Notes under the pieces: generated by a model
What the model was told of the DNA's origin: nothing
What the model saw: the letters and a program-made list of their open reading frames with translations, nothing else
The model's database searches: none
In this document: piece by piece, positions 25,798-35,245 of the stretch
How positions within the stretch are numbered: the first letter of the stretch is position 1
Layout of the letters: each line of letters begins with the position of its first letter
Source of the DNA: Bdellovibrionales bacterium Ga0074137
GTDB lineage: Bacteria > Bdellovibrionota > Bdellovibrionia > Bdellovibrionales > JAMPXM01
Direction: 5' to 3'
Assembly: GCA_001464715.1 (NCBI GenBank)
Contig: LNDT01000032.1
Span: forward strand, 62,001-126,000
Length of the DNA stretch: 64,000 nt
Made by a program: the position numbers and the translations under genes

Positions 25798-26991
25798 ATG
25801 GAAGCTGGCTGGAGAGATATCGACCTTCTGAATCCGACGGACGAGCACAAGATGCTGCGGGATTCTGTTCGCTCTTTTGTGACGGCCGAAGTCGAGCCTC
25901 AGGCCTTAGATCACGATCGACAGGAAAAATTTAATCTTCCGCTCTTTCGCAAACTCGGAGACCTGGGGTTACTTGGGATCACAGTTCCCGAGGCCTATGG
26001 CGGTTCGGGGCTTGATGCGACAGCTGCCGTCATTGTTCACGAGGAAATTTCAGCCAGTGATCCGGGTTTTTGCTTAGCTTACCTGGCGCACTCGATGCTT
26101 TTTGTTAACAACCTCGCGGTGAATGGGTCCGAGGAGCAGAAGAAAAAAATTCTTCCCGCAGCCTGTGCCGGAACTCGAGTGGGTGCGATGGCGATGTCGG
26201 AGCCCAATTATGGAACTGACGTCATGGGAATGGAGACCACCGCTCGGCGAGATGGCGATCACTACGTCATCGACGGTCAAAAGATGTGGATCACCAATGG
26301 CTGCATCGATGATGCTGGAACGCCCGCGGACGATGTTCTGATTTATGCGAAAACAGGCGAAAAAAATGGCCGTCCGATGATCTCTACTTTTCTTGTCGAA
26401 CGCGGACAGGATGGATACGAGGTGGGCCAAAAAATTCGCGATAAAAGCGGCATGCGTGCCTCCAACACGGCTGAACTTGTATTCACAAATTGTCGGGTTC
26501 CAAAAACTTCGTTGATCGGTGAAGAGGGTGAGTCTGTTCATCACATGATGCGAAACCTCGAAATTGAACGCGTCGCTTTGGCGGCGATGAGTCTTGGCAT
26601 CGCACGTCGCTCACTGGAAGCGATGGTTAAATATTCGAAGGAAAGAAAAGCCTTCGGAAAACCGCTTCACTCGTTCGGTCAGATTCAGCGGCACATTGCC
26701 GAGAGTTACGCTGAGTATCGTGCGTGCTCGACATATGTTTACGATACAGCTCGCCGAATGGACTTGTGGAGTGATCGCGGAAACCGGGTCGACTCGGATG
26801 GCGTGAAGCTCATTACGACCACGCTGGCAAAAAATATCGCAGATCGTGCGATTCAGGTTTTGGGCGGCTACGGGTATGTGGGTGAGTATGTGGTCGAGCG
26901 TCTTTGGCGAGATGCAAAGCTTCTAGAAATCGGCGGCGGGACGCTTGAAGCCCACCAGAAAAATATCACCCGAGATCTTACACGAGACTAG
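25798..26991 (+). CDS. acyl-CoA dehydrogenase, isovaleryl-CoA dehydrogenase-like
   Basis: A 397-residue FAD-dependent acyl-CoA dehydrogenase. The N-terminal domain has GLLGITVPEAYGGSGLD; the middle has AMSEPNYGTDVMGMETTA and KMWITNG; the C-terminal domain has ERKAFGKPLHSFGQIQRHIAE and QVLGGYGYVGEYVVERLWRD. The Glu in LEIERVALAAM matches the position of the catalytic base in isovaleryl-CoA dehydrogenases, suggesting leucine catabolism, though no other leucine genes are adjacent. It diverges from the crtY-like gene. Confidence 0.85.
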   Translation: MEAGWRDIDLLNPTDEHKMLRDSVRSFVTAEVEPQALDHDRQEKFNLPLFRKLGDLGLLGITVPEAYGGSGLDATAAVIVHEEISASDPGFCLAYLAHSMLFVNNLAVNGSEEQKKKILPAACAGTRVGAMAMSEPNYGTDVMGMETTARRDGDHYVIDGQKMWITNGCIDDAGTPADDVLIYAKTGEKNGRPMISTFLVERGQDGYEVGQKIRDKSGMRASNTAELVFTNCRVPKTSLIGEEGESVHHMMRNLEIERVALAAMSLGIARRSLEAMVKYSKERKAFGKPLHSFGQIQRHIAESYAEYRACSTYVYDTARRMDLWSDRGNRVDSDGVKLITTTLAKNIADRAIQVLGGYGYVGEYVVERLWRDAKLLEIGGGTLEAHQKNITRDLTRD

Positions 26992-27069
26992 CCCGACAAA
27001 CGTCGCGCGCTCTCTTCTGAGTTTCCATTTTCGTGACGCCATGGGCGTCGCGCGTTTACGCTGACGTCG

Positions 27070-29115
27070 ATGACATCAAACATCGCAGTCTCATTATACA
27101 GTGTGGCAACTATTCTATTTTCTTTCGGTGCTTTCCTGGCATTTCTTTCGACCGAACACGGTCGAGAGTCGTTAGAAAGTGCGGTCGTCGGTCTTGTGAT
27201 CAGCGGAGTTGCATGGGCCATGGGCTCGGTTGTTTGCTATGGTCGCCCTGAGATTCGATCGACGTCCTCCCAGGCGGTGAAAGCCCGGTGGGCGTTTACT
27301 TTTTTGTTCGCGGTTTCAGCCGCTGCATGGCCGTGGGTTGGTCCCGTCACCCAGGGCCTTAATCTATTGTTCGTCGCATTCTTCGCTTTGGGCGCCTTAG
27401 TTCCGGCTCTGATAACGTTGCATGCGGAGAATGCTGAATCTCTTCGCGATGCTTTCGGTAAAGCGCTGATCGGTTCAGCCGTCGGCGCCGCACTGAGTGC
27501 GGTGATCTGGAGTCTTTGCGGCATTGGGTCGCTTTTTCTTGTCGCTTCGGCGGCGGCACTGCTGGCGCCGTTTTTGGAAAGTTCACATTTCTTTTCACCT
27601 TCGTCCCTGCGGCCGTGGTCGCCTCGCCGCTGGGCACTTGTTCCCTTGGTGATTGCGACGTTGTGTCTGTCATTTTTTGCGCCTTCAGCGTGGGTGCCTG
27701 CCGGTGACCCGAAAGCTAGTGACTCGGCCCCGACGTTCGCGTTCGATTCCATTTTTCAATTTCGAAAAGAAAAAAAATTCGATGTTTTCGTCGTTGGTCG
27801 ACGTTCGACCGAGCCGTTTGCAAGCCTTCCTGCCGAAACTCTTGAGGCGAGTCTAAAGTCTCTGACGGTCACAAGCTCGCATCCTGATGAGAAGGCTGCG
27901 GTCTCTCTTCCTTCGGGAGTTGAACTCACGATTCATGGTGGGAGCGCCCGTCGCCGACTGGCTGGCGAGTCGAGGCGCTTTGATCTTATCCAAGTTTTGG
28001 TTCCATCGGCGGACGTCGAGCGTAAGCAGCCCGTGTGGGAAGCCACATCGGAAACCTCACTCACTGTGGAGGCTTTTCGCCTTTATTTCGATCGACTGAA
28101 GGATGACGGAATTCTTCAGATCGTGGGAGCTCTGGATGGAATTAAAGGGCAGTCGACACTGGCCACTTTGGCCGAAGCATGGAAGAAGTCTGCGCGCCCC
28201 GATATCGATATTCACGCCGTTGCTGTCACCGAAGCGACTGGGAAAACTGTGCGATCTGTGATTCTTCGAATGAAGTCTTTCAGTCGCGAGGAGCGCGATA
28301 AACTTGGTGAAATCCTGAAAGTTGGAGGCTCTGCCGAAAACCGCTGGCTTTTGGTTTCAGATGCATCGGGCGTGGTTCTCTCGGACGATCGGCCCTTTGT
28401 TGAGCCAGTCTTTCAAATGCAGTCGCTTCAGGTTTCATCGCGAACCTTATTTTGGGCATTGATAGTTCTCGTCTTGGCATTGATTGTCTGGGTAGCCATG
28501 CAGGAGCGCAGAAAAGGTCTCGCATCTCGCTGGCAAACTGCAAGCGTGGCGACGTACTTCGCAGGCCTTGGAGTGTCGTTCGCATTTTTTCAAACCTACT
28601 TTGTTCTCAAAGCAATGCGCGGGTGGGGAATGCCCATCGTCGCGGCGGCGTTGGTCTTATCAGCACTGTTTGTGGCGCGCGCGGCGGGTGCGACGCTTTT
28701 GGCCGGGCATCCGCGGCGTCGGTACGGCGTTCGCATTCAGCCACTGGTCAATTTTGTTTTTGCAGTTCTTTTGACCTACCTTGGAGCAGCTCTTTTCGAA
28801 CCACTGGTTTCCACGGGTTCAGAGTGGGTTTCGGCATTCGTTGGAATGTCGGTTCTGATTCCTTTTGGTCTTTTGGGCGGTGCTTTTTTTCCGAATGCGA
28901 TGGAAGAGGCCAGCGAAAAATTGGCGCCGAAGGTGCTGTCATTGCTTTGGGCTTTGTACATTGCCGGCACAGCCGCCGGTATTTATGGCGCGTTGGTCGT
29001 GGGCTTTGAAAATGGCCTCGACGTCGTTTTCTTGTCGGGACTTTTTTGCTTCGCATGGGTTGCGATTTTCAGCGGCCTGGTAAGGCCATGGAATGTTCGA
29101 AAAACTAATCCGTAA
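27070..29115 (+). CDS. membrane protein with degenerate spermidine synthase-like core
   Basis: A 681-residue protein: six or so N-terminal membrane segments (1-205), a soluble central domain (about 235-420), and six or so C-terminal segments (450-675). The central domain keeps FDLIQV (304-309) and TSLTVEAFRLYFDRLKDDGI (329-348), which match the conserved active-site-side region of spermidine synthase-like membrane proteins. The SAM-binding glycine motif is replaced by VFVVGRRSTEPF (239-250), so methyl- or aminopropyl-transfer seems unlikely. The C-terminal GLLGGAFFPNAMEEA resembles the last MFS-like part of such proteins. Its 3' end overlaps the convergent ABC1 gene by 11 bases. Confidence 0.65.
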   Translation: MTSNIAVSLYSVATILFSFGAFLAFLSTEHGRESLESAVVGLVISGVAWAMGSVVCYGRPEIRSTSSQAVKARWAFTFLFAVSAAAWPWVGPVTQGLNLLFVAFFALGALVPALITLHAENAESLRDAFGKALIGSAVGAALSAVIWSLCGIGSLFLVASAAALLAPFLESSHFFSPSSLRPWSPRRWALVPLVIATLCLSFFAPSAWVPAGDPKASDSAPTFAFDSIFQFRKEKKFDVFVVGRRSTEPFASLPAETLEASLKSLTVTSSHPDEKAAVSLPSGVELTIHGGSARRRLAGESRRFDLIQVLVPSADVERKQPVWEATSETSLTVEAFRLYFDRLKDDGILQIVGALDGIKGQSTLATLAEAWKKSARPDIDIHAVAVTEATGKTVRSVILRMKSFSREERDKLGEILKVGGSAENRWLLVSDASGVVLSDDRPFVEPVFQMQSLQVSSRTLFWALIVLVLALIVWVAMQERRKGLASRWQTASVATYFAGLGVSFAFFQTYFVLKAMRGWGMPIVAAALVLSALFVARAAGATLLAGHPRRRYGVRIQPLVNFVFAVLLTYLGAALFEPLVSTGSEWVSAFVGMSVLIPFGLLGGAFFPNAMEEASEKLAPKVLSLLWALYIAGTAAGIYGALVVGFENGLDVVFLSGLFCFAWVAIFSGLVRPWNVRKTNP

Positions 29116-30520
29116 TTGCTTCGCTCTGGGCCAAAGCGTTTCTTAGCTTCGACCCTGAATTCGTTTGTGCTCCCAGCGCGCCGAGCAGGATGTAGAGTCC
29201 GCTGGATTTTCGATCTAAGAAAATAGCTTCTCGTGGCGGGGCTCGAAGCTCTCGCGCCCGAATAATTTCCGACAGCTGGTTGGCGAGGCGTTGAGGCAGA
29301 GTGTTATTGCGCCAATCATAAACTTCGTCGCTCTCGAAGGGCTCGATCACGAGCCGACAAAAATCATAGAACGCGGTCAGCACATTGTGGGAATCACAAG
29401 GTTTCAAAAATCCCAAATCGAGAGCGGCCTGCTTTACGCCATCAAAATCTTTTTCAAGACTCGAGTGAATAAGTCGTCGGTAACGGGCAATAAAGCTGGG
29501 ATCAAAATCTCGGACGGCCCCGAAGTCGAGAAGTACAATGTGATCGCGGTCAATGATGTTGCCGTCGCAGTCGATATCGCCTTTCAGCCTTACGCGGTAG
29601 TTCCCCATGTGAGCATCTGTCTGAACACTTCCAAATTTAAAGAGCTCATTCAAATAGAGATCAAGAAGCGAGTCGGCCAACGCGTTTCGACGATCGAGAG
29701 AAATTTTCTGTAAGACTTCGGAGTCGATACGATGGCCGCAGATCATCTGAGTCGCCAAAAGTTTCGACGTACACCATTCGCGGTGGACCTTGGGGACAAG
29801 AAAGCGCGAGTCATCGCTGAGGAAGGCAGCGAACTTTTCTGCCGAATCAGCCTCTTTTCCGTAGTCGACCTCACGCCAAAGCATGTCCTCGATTTCGGAA
29901 ATCATCTCTGTTGTTCGGGGCCCCCGAGGGACACCAGGTGCAAACATAGCTATTGTTTTCAAAGCTTTTAGGTCCGAGGAAATCGCTTTGTCGACGCCGG
30001 GATACTGAATTTTTAATGCGATCACGGTACCTGTCGCTTTTATTTTCGCCGAGTGGACTTGGCCGATCGATGCAGCGGCCATCGCAATCTGATCAATTTC
30101 CAACTCTGTCTCTCGGCCTTTCAATTCACCGGCAACAAAGGGTCCAATCGTCTTCCAGTCTAGAGGCGGAGAACTAGCTTGGAGAACTTTGAGAATTTGA
30201 TTCACTTGCTGCGGTAGAAAGTGTTCCCCGTACATCGCAAGTATTTGTCCGACCTTCATAACGGAACCCTTGAGGGCACCAAGTTCTCGGGCGATTTCGC
30301 GAGCCTGATCTTCCAGGCGATCTTGAAGCTCTTGTTGTTTTTCAGGACTTAGATTTTTTCTAGCTGTTGCCGCGTCGAGGCCTTTGAATCCCCAAAGCTC
30401 GCCGCTGGTGTTTAAGGCAAGACGCGCGAGCGCTAAAGAGCGCACGAAAATTCCTGTCGTAATGCTCTGTTGAGAGACGGCGGATTCTTCTGCTTTTGCT
30501 ATTTTCTCAGACTTCGCCAT
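29105..30520 (-). CDS. ABC1/UbiB-family atypical kinase
   Basis: A 471-residue ABC1 (ADCK/UbiB) family protein. The KxGQ segment reads LKGSVMKVGQ (~83-92), the Ala-rich loop AAASIGQVHSA, the catalytic loop FGSVQTDAHMGNY, and the metal-binding LLDFGAVRDF. The usual QTDPHPGN is here QTDAHMGN; Asp and Asn are kept. Such proteins support ubiquinone biosynthesis and lipid-linked processes at the membrane, as atypical ATPases. No ubi genes flank it. Confidence 0.88.
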   Translation of the reverse strand: MAKSEKIAKAEESAVSQQSITTGIFVRSLALARLALNTSGELWGFKGLDAATARKNLSPEKQQELQDRLEDQAREIARELGALKGSVMKVGQILAMYGEHFLPQQVNQILKVLQASSPPLDWKTIGPFVAGELKGRETELEIDQIAMAAASIGQVHSAKIKATGTVIALKIQYPGVDKAISSDLKALKTIAMFAPGVPRGPRTTEMISEIEDMLWREVDYGKEADSAEKFAAFLSDDSRFLVPKVHREWCTSKLLATQMICGHRIDSEVLQKISLDRRNALADSLLDLYLNELFKFGSVQTDAHMGNYRVRLKGDIDCDGNIIDRDHIVLLDFGAVRDFDPSFIARYRRLIHSSLEKDFDGVKQAALDLGFLKPCDSHNVLTAFYDFCRLVIEPFESDEVYDWRNNTLPQRLANQLSEIIRARELRAPPREAIFLDRKSSGLYILLGALGAQTNSGSKLRNALAQSEAITD

Positions 30521-30681
30521 GCTTTTCCACGCCTCGATTTGGTCTTGAGCTTATCAGAAAGCGTGCGATTTGTGCGCAGTCATCTCGCCCGAGTTTATAG
30601 AAATCTCACTTGCGATGGGCGCCACCCAACGAGGCTACTTTTTAAGTTCAATTTAATCTGTGTTCCGGATAGCTTCGGCCT

Positions 30682-32091
30682 ATGTCTAAACTGGCTAGCA
30701 AAAACGTCTCTGCAACGTCGTCCGGAACCCCTGTCATCGTGCACTGGTTTCGGCGAGATTTGAGGCTCGAAGATCAAACTGGATTCTCGGAGGCTCTAAA
30801 AGGACTTGATCTTTGCTCGCAGGACTTCAAGGTTCTCCCGCTGTTCATTTTTGACGCTTCAATCCTCGGTCGATTGGAAGACAAAGACGATCCTAGAGTC
30901 AGCTTCATCCATCAAACGCTGTGCGAGATGAAGGCCAAGCTAGCTGAGTTCAAGTCCGACGTTCTTTGCCTTTACGGGAACCCCGTCGAGATTTGGCGAA
31001 AGATTTTGGCGAATGACTCTGAAGTCTTGGGGCACCTTTCTGGGAAAATTAAGATCGTCGATGTTACTGTCGGTGATGACTACGAGCCTTCAGCCATCCG
31101 CCGGGATGCGGCCGTTCAAAAAGTCTTGGAGTCGGCCGGAGTAAGATTTCACAAATTCAAAGATCAGGTGATTTTCGAAAAACAGGAAGTCACGAAAGAT
31201 GACGGGAAGCCCTACACCGTTTTTACACCTTATTCGAGGAAGTGGCGCGCACGCCTCGAAACCGTATCGCGCGAACAAAATCCATTGGCGCCGAAGAAGT
31301 GCGGTCCCGGTTTCTCAAAACTGCTCGAGTTCCAGAGTGAAATTCCCACGCTTGAGAGCATGGGTTTTACTGAGAAGGCTGGTTTCGACTTCCCCGGACT
31401 TCGCGTCGAAACGTCTATCTTGACGAAGTACGCCGAACTCCGCAATACGCCGTCGATTCGTGGGACGTCACGTTTGGGACTGCACTTGAGGTTTGGAACT
31501 GTGAGCCCACGACGACTTGTTCAGCGAGCGATGGAGCTGAACGCGGAGACTTGGCTCAGTGAGCTGATCTGGCGAGAGTTTTTTATGCAGATCTTGTGGC
31601 ACTTTCCACACGTTGTGGAAGGGGCCTTTCGGCCTGAGTACGATCGAATCACCTGGCGCAATGACGAGATGGAGTTCGAGAAATGGTGCCGCGGAGAAAC
31701 GGGCTACCCCATCGTCGATGCGGGCATGCGAGAGCTCAATGAAACAGGATTTATGCACAACCGGGTTCGGATGATTGCCGCAAGCTTTCTGGTGAAACAC
31801 CTTCTGGTCGATTGGCGTTGGGGCGAAGCGTACTTTGCACGGAAACTTTTGGATTTTGATTTGTCTGCCAATAACGGCAATTGGCAGTGGGTGGCAGGCT
31901 CAGGATGCGACGCGGCCCCATACTTCCGTGTTTTCAATCCTGAGTTGCAGGCCAAGAAGTTTGATCCAAAAAATGAGTATATAAAAAAATGGGTTCCGGA
32001 GTTCGGAACTTCTAAAGCTCAAGAGCCGATGGTGGTTCACGCCGAGGCACGAGCTCGAGTGCTTCGCGCCTATGCTGCCATCAAGCAGTAG
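30682..32091 (+). CDS. phr: deoxyribodipyrimidine photolyase (cryptochrome/photolyase family)
   Basis: A 469-residue DNA photolyase that repairs pyrimidine dimers with light. The N-terminal antenna domain begins HWFRRDLRLEDQTGF. The FAD domain has TSRLGLHLRFGTVSPR, the IWREFFMQILWHFP region, GYPIVDAGMRELNETGFMHN, and NGNWQWVAGSGCDAAPYFRV, the class I CPD signature with the Trp electron-transfer chain. It diverges from the ABC1 gene over 161 bases. No strong ribosome site precedes ATG 30682. Confidence 0.93.
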   Translation: MSKLASKNVSATSSGTPVIVHWFRRDLRLEDQTGFSEALKGLDLCSQDFKVLPLFIFDASILGRLEDKDDPRVSFIHQTLCEMKAKLAEFKSDVLCLYGNPVEIWRKILANDSEVLGHLSGKIKIVDVTVGDDYEPSAIRRDAAVQKVLESAGVRFHKFKDQVIFEKQEVTKDDGKPYTVFTPYSRKWRARLETVSREQNPLAPKKCGPGFSKLLEFQSEIPTLESMGFTEKAGFDFPGLRVETSILTKYAELRNTPSIRGTSRLGLHLRFGTVSPRRLVQRAMELNAETWLSELIWREFFMQILWHFPHVVEGAFRPEYDRITWRNDEMEFEKWCRGETGYPIVDAGMRELNETGFMHNRVRMIAASFLVKHLLVDWRWGEAYFARKLLDFDLSANNGNWQWVAGSGCDAAPYFRVFNPELQAKKFDPKNEYIKKWVPEFGTSKAQEPMVVHAEARARVLRAYAAIKQ

Positions 32092-32124
32092 GCGCTTTGA
32101 TTTTGGTTCTTTAGCTTCACTTTA

Positions 32125-32823
32125 TCAGTAGATTCGAAAACCAATTCCTTGCCCTGATGAAAGCACCGGTTCGCCCGCGTCGGCTTTTTCAATAACCTCG
32201 GTCTCTTCGGACTTCGATGCCGTACTTTCCGCTTCGTCGGCTCCGTCTTTTCGACGCGAGCTTGGAGCCACCACCGAGCGCGATCGCAGCGCGGCTTCCT
32301 CTTCAAGATCGGTCGTAATGAACGCCTGGCGCCACTCGCCGAAATCGACAGAGCGGAAGGCGATGAAGCTTTCGAGGCCGATTGTTGCTTTCTGAACGAG
32401 CTCACCAAGTTGAGCGATATTTCTCTCGCTCATCCCGTGGGATGTTCGGTCCTCACTGGAGGTTTTTTCCAAAGTTTCTTGAGCGGCCTGGATTCGAGAA
32501 AGAATTCTTTTTTCGCGCTGACGAAGAACCGACAAGATAACTTTCAGCACGTCGGGATTGGTCCGATAAAGGTGAGTTCCGCGCGAACTCTTTCCGACCT
32601 CTTCGATGACTTCGTATTCAAGCAGTTCACGAAGTGAGATGCTCACGAGCGCTTTAGAAATTTTTAACTGACGAACAAGATCCGCGGCATCGAGCGGTTT
32701 TTGCGCAACATAAAGATGCGTCCAGATGCGGCCGTGCACTCGTTTAAAGCCCCAGTAATGAATGAACTCACCAATCTGTTCTGCTAAATCCTGCATTTCG
32801 GGGAGCGTACCTTCGTGTTTCAT
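32125..32823 (-). CDS. GbsR/MarR-type transcriptional regulator
   Basis: A 232-residue winged-helix regulator. The N-terminal part resembles GbsR/MarR proteins: EFIHYWGFKRVHGRIWTHLY, then LVRQLKISKALVSISLRELL (recognition helix) and EVGKSSRGTHLYRTNPD (wing). A coiled-coil segment follows, and the last ~60 residues are charged and probably disordered. ATG 32823 is chosen because AAGGAAGG precedes it; an in-frame ATG at 32871 lacks such a site. It is divergent from the TIGR01777 gene and may control it and itself. Confidence 0.8.
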   Translation of the reverse strand: MKHEGTLPEMQDLAEQIGEFIHYWGFKRVHGRIWTHLYVAQKPLDAADLVRQLKISKALVSISLRELLEYEVIEEVGKSSRGTHLYRTNPDVLKVILSVLRQREKRILSRIQAAQETLEKTSSEDRTSHGMSERNIAQLGELVQKATIGLESFIAFRSVDFGEWRQAFITTDLEEEAALRSRSVVAPSSRRKDGADEAESTASKSEETEVIEKADAGEPVLSSGQGIGFRIY

Positions 32824-33030
32824 ACCGACCTTCCTTAACGTTGAGTCGTGTTGGGCCTCGTTTGAGTTCACGGTGTCGTGAATTTTGAGTATAGCGCAAA
32901 AACCCAGTTATTTTAGTGCTATATCGCACATGTCTCACTTTTTGTTTATGATTATGTTAACAGATAGGTGCGAAGATAGCAGTGGTGAGTTCGAACGCCT
33001 CCGGGTAGTGTTTAAATCGAGGAGAACAAC
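32824..33030. promoter_or_regulatory. divergent promoter region with imperfect inverted repeat
   Basis: This 207-base gap separates the GbsR-type regulator and the TIGR01777 gene. TATAGCGC (from 32890) and GTGCTATA (from 32916) form an inverted repeat with one mismatch, a candidate regulator site. A plus-strand promoter could be TTGAGT (32885-32890) with TATTTT (32909-32914) at 18-base spacing, so the repeat would overlap it. GAGGAG precedes GTG 33031. Confidence 0.35.
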
Positions 33031-33987
33031 GTGAAACGAATTTTAATCACTGGCGGAACCGGGCTCATTGGTCTTGAGGTGTGTAAAAGACTTGTGGCGC
33101 GAGGCGATGAACTTGTCCTCCTGGTCCGAAATGAGGCGTCAGCGCGGCGCGCCCTTCCGGTTCCGGCACATTTTGTTGCCTGGTCGCACGAAAATGAGGT
33201 GCCGGCCTCCGCCCTGGAGGGAGTCGACGCGATCATCCATTTGGCCGGTGAGCCTCTCGCTGACGGCCGATGGACGGACGCGAAGAAGAAAAAGATCATC
33301 GATTCACGGGTGCTAGGGACACGGCGTTTGGTTGATGCTGTCTTAAAAGCGCGGTCCAGCGACGATCGGCTGAAGGTTTTTGTTCATGGATCCGCGATTG
33401 GAATTTACGGCGACCGCGGTGACTCGATTTTGGATCGATCGAGCGAAAAAGGTACGGGCTTTTTACCGGACGTCGTCGACGCATGGGAAATTGAAGCCAG
33501 GCGCGTCGTCGATGCGTCGTCGCCCAAGCCTGTTCGGTTAGCGATTGTTCGAACCTCCGTTGTCTTGGCGGCCCATGGCGGTGCTTTGGCTAAAATGCTT
33601 CCATTGTTTCGACGAGGCCTCGCGGGTCGCCTTGGATTTTCTGGGGCCCAATGGATGTCGTGGATTCATATCAATGATATTGCGCGCCTCTTCATTCATG
33701 CTGTCGACAGCGACCGCGCTGTGGGAATTCTTGAAGGAGCTTCACCGTACCCAATGACCAATCGCGAATTTACCGACGTTTTTTGTAAGGAGCTTGGCGT
33801 TTTTCAGAATGTGCCTGTGCCTGAATTTGCACTGAAACTTTTGTACGGGGAAATGGCGTCTGTCATACTTGAAAGTCAGCGAGTCGTCGCGACAGGTACT
33901 CTGGAATCTGGATTTAAATTCGAATACGAAAAGATCGATCAGGCCCTTCGCCATATTCTTGCGCCTTTAAAAGAATCCAAGAGCTGA
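33031..33987 (+). CDS. TIGR01777 family epimerase-like protein
   Basis: A 318-residue SDR-fold protein of the TIGR01777 group (YfcH/SulA-like). It starts with the nucleotide-binding ITGGTGLIG, then HLAGEPLADGRWTDAKKK, GSAIGIYGDRGD, WEIEARRV, RTSVVLAAHGGALAKMLPLF and a C-terminal domain (about 240-315) with LLYGEMASVILESQRV, typical of the DUF1731 end. Its substrate is not known. GTG 33031 has GAGGAG upstream. Confidence 0.88.
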   Translation: MKRILITGGTGLIGLEVCKRLVARGDELVLLVRNEASARRALPVPAHFVAWSHENEVPASALEGVDAIIHLAGEPLADGRWTDAKKKKIIDSRVLGTRRLVDAVLKARSSDDRLKVFVHGSAIGIYGDRGDSILDRSSEKGTGFLPDVVDAWEIEARRVVDASSPKPVRLAIVRTSVVLAAHGGALAKMLPLFRRGLAGRLGFSGAQWMSWIHINDIARLFIHAVDSDRAVGILEGASPYPMTNREFTDVFCKELGVFQNVPVPEFALKLLYGEMASVILESQRVVATGTLESGFKFEYEKIDQALRHILAPLKESKS

Positions 33988-34018
33988 CTTTTCGATCTTT
34001 CGGTGGTGTGTTGGGCGC

Positions 34019-35245
34019 ATGAATGATCGAGCTTCCAAAGCCGCAGTTCTTGCTGTGGGAACTGAAATCACCGACGGACAAATTTCGGACCGAAATTCTC
34101 AGTGGCTCTCATCCCGTCTTGTGGGGATGGGATTTGAGATTGATCAGCATCGCGCGGTTCCCGATGATCGCGAAAAAATCATAACCGCTTTGAGTGAGTT
34201 TTCTGGTCGCGCGGCTTGGGTCTTTGTGACGGGCGGGCTTGGACCAACAAGCGACGACTTCACGCGGGAATGTGTGGCCGAAGTGCTTGAAGCGACGCTT
34301 GAGTGGCACGAGCCCTCGTGGAAGGACATCACCGATCGACTGACTGCGCGAGGCGCTGTGGCGACCGAAAATCAAAAGCAACAATGCTTCTTTCCGAAGA
34401 AAAGTCATATTTTGAAGAACACTCGAGGAACAGCTCACGGCTTCATTGGAGTTTCTAAAAGTGGAGCGCGAATTGTAAGTCTGCCCGGGCCACCGCTTGA
34501 GATTGAAGCCATTTGGCGAGATGGTCTTCAGGCTGAAATTGAAAAATACGTTTTTGAGACAACCGCCCAAGGAAACTTCAGGCCGGCCCGACGACTGACA
34601 ATTGTTCGCACGATGGGACTTGGTGAAGGGGCGCTGGCCCACGGTGTGGAAGCCCTCATTGACCGCGCGATGGTAAAGCGAGCCGCGGAGGGTTTGCCGA
34701 GCCTCGGGCGGCCTGAGTTGGGATACCGCGCTCATGCACCTTACGTGGAAGTAAAAATTTGGGCCTTGGCGACGCAAGAAAACTGGGTCGAGCAGCTTTC
34801 GGAAGAAATTTGTCGAGAATTTAAAGACTATGTCGTGAATCGAAACGATGAAGATGCAGCGGATTTATTTTTAGAGAAAATTTTGGTCGATGACAGAAAA
34901 GGAATCAAGATCCGGATCTTTGATTCAATCACTCGCGGCGCAATCCTACAGCGCCTCCACGAGCGCGCTGCCCAACTGAATCGATCCGAATTGACCGAGG
35001 CGATCGATCGCTCCGTTCTCGTCACGGTCTCGCTAGCTCCTGCCACACCAGCATCTCCAGCCGAAACATCGATACAGGTTCGAGAGTATGGACTCTCTGT
35101 TGGGAAGGACGAATTGACGTTGGAGATTGAAATGCCCGACGAGGTCTCTACGGTGAATCTTCCAAAGCTTGCCCAGTCGCTGAGATCCGACCGAGGTCGC
35201 AAGTGGGCCATTGAATTTGCGCTGCTCGAGTGGGGGAATGCGTGA
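34019..35245 (+). CDS. CinA-like protein with unusual C-terminal half
   Basis: A 408-residue protein. Residues 1-250 are a CinA N-terminal (MoCF-type) domain: VGTEITDGQISDRNSQWLS, TGGLGPTSDDFTRE (71-84), NTRGTAHGF and SLPGPPLEIEAIW. CinA N-domains hydrolyse ADP-ribose or handle NMN-linked metabolites. The C-terminal part, where CinA has its nicotinamide-nucleotide amidase, keeps only a faint trace (FDSITRGAILQRLHERAAQL in place of a AESCTGG helix) and lacks the expected catalytic residues. The stop overlaps the trmH start (GTGA). Confidence 0.72.
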   Translation: MNDRASKAAVLAVGTEITDGQISDRNSQWLSSRLVGMGFEIDQHRAVPDDREKIITALSEFSGRAAWVFVTGGLGPTSDDFTRECVAEVLEATLEWHEPSWKDITDRLTARGAVATENQKQQCFFPKKSHILKNTRGTAHGFIGVSKSGARIVSLPGPPLEIEAIWRDGLQAEIEKYVFETTAQGNFRPARRLTIVRTMGLGEGALAHGVEALIDRAMVKRAAEGLPSLGRPELGYRAHAPYVEVKIWALATQENWVEQLSEEICREFKDYVVNRNDEDAADLFLEKILVDDRKGIKIRIFDSITRGAILQRLHERAAQLNRSELTEAIDRSVLVTVSLAPATPASPAETSIQVREYGLSVGKDELTLEIEMPDEVSTVNLPKLAQSLRSDRGRKWAIEFALLEWGNA

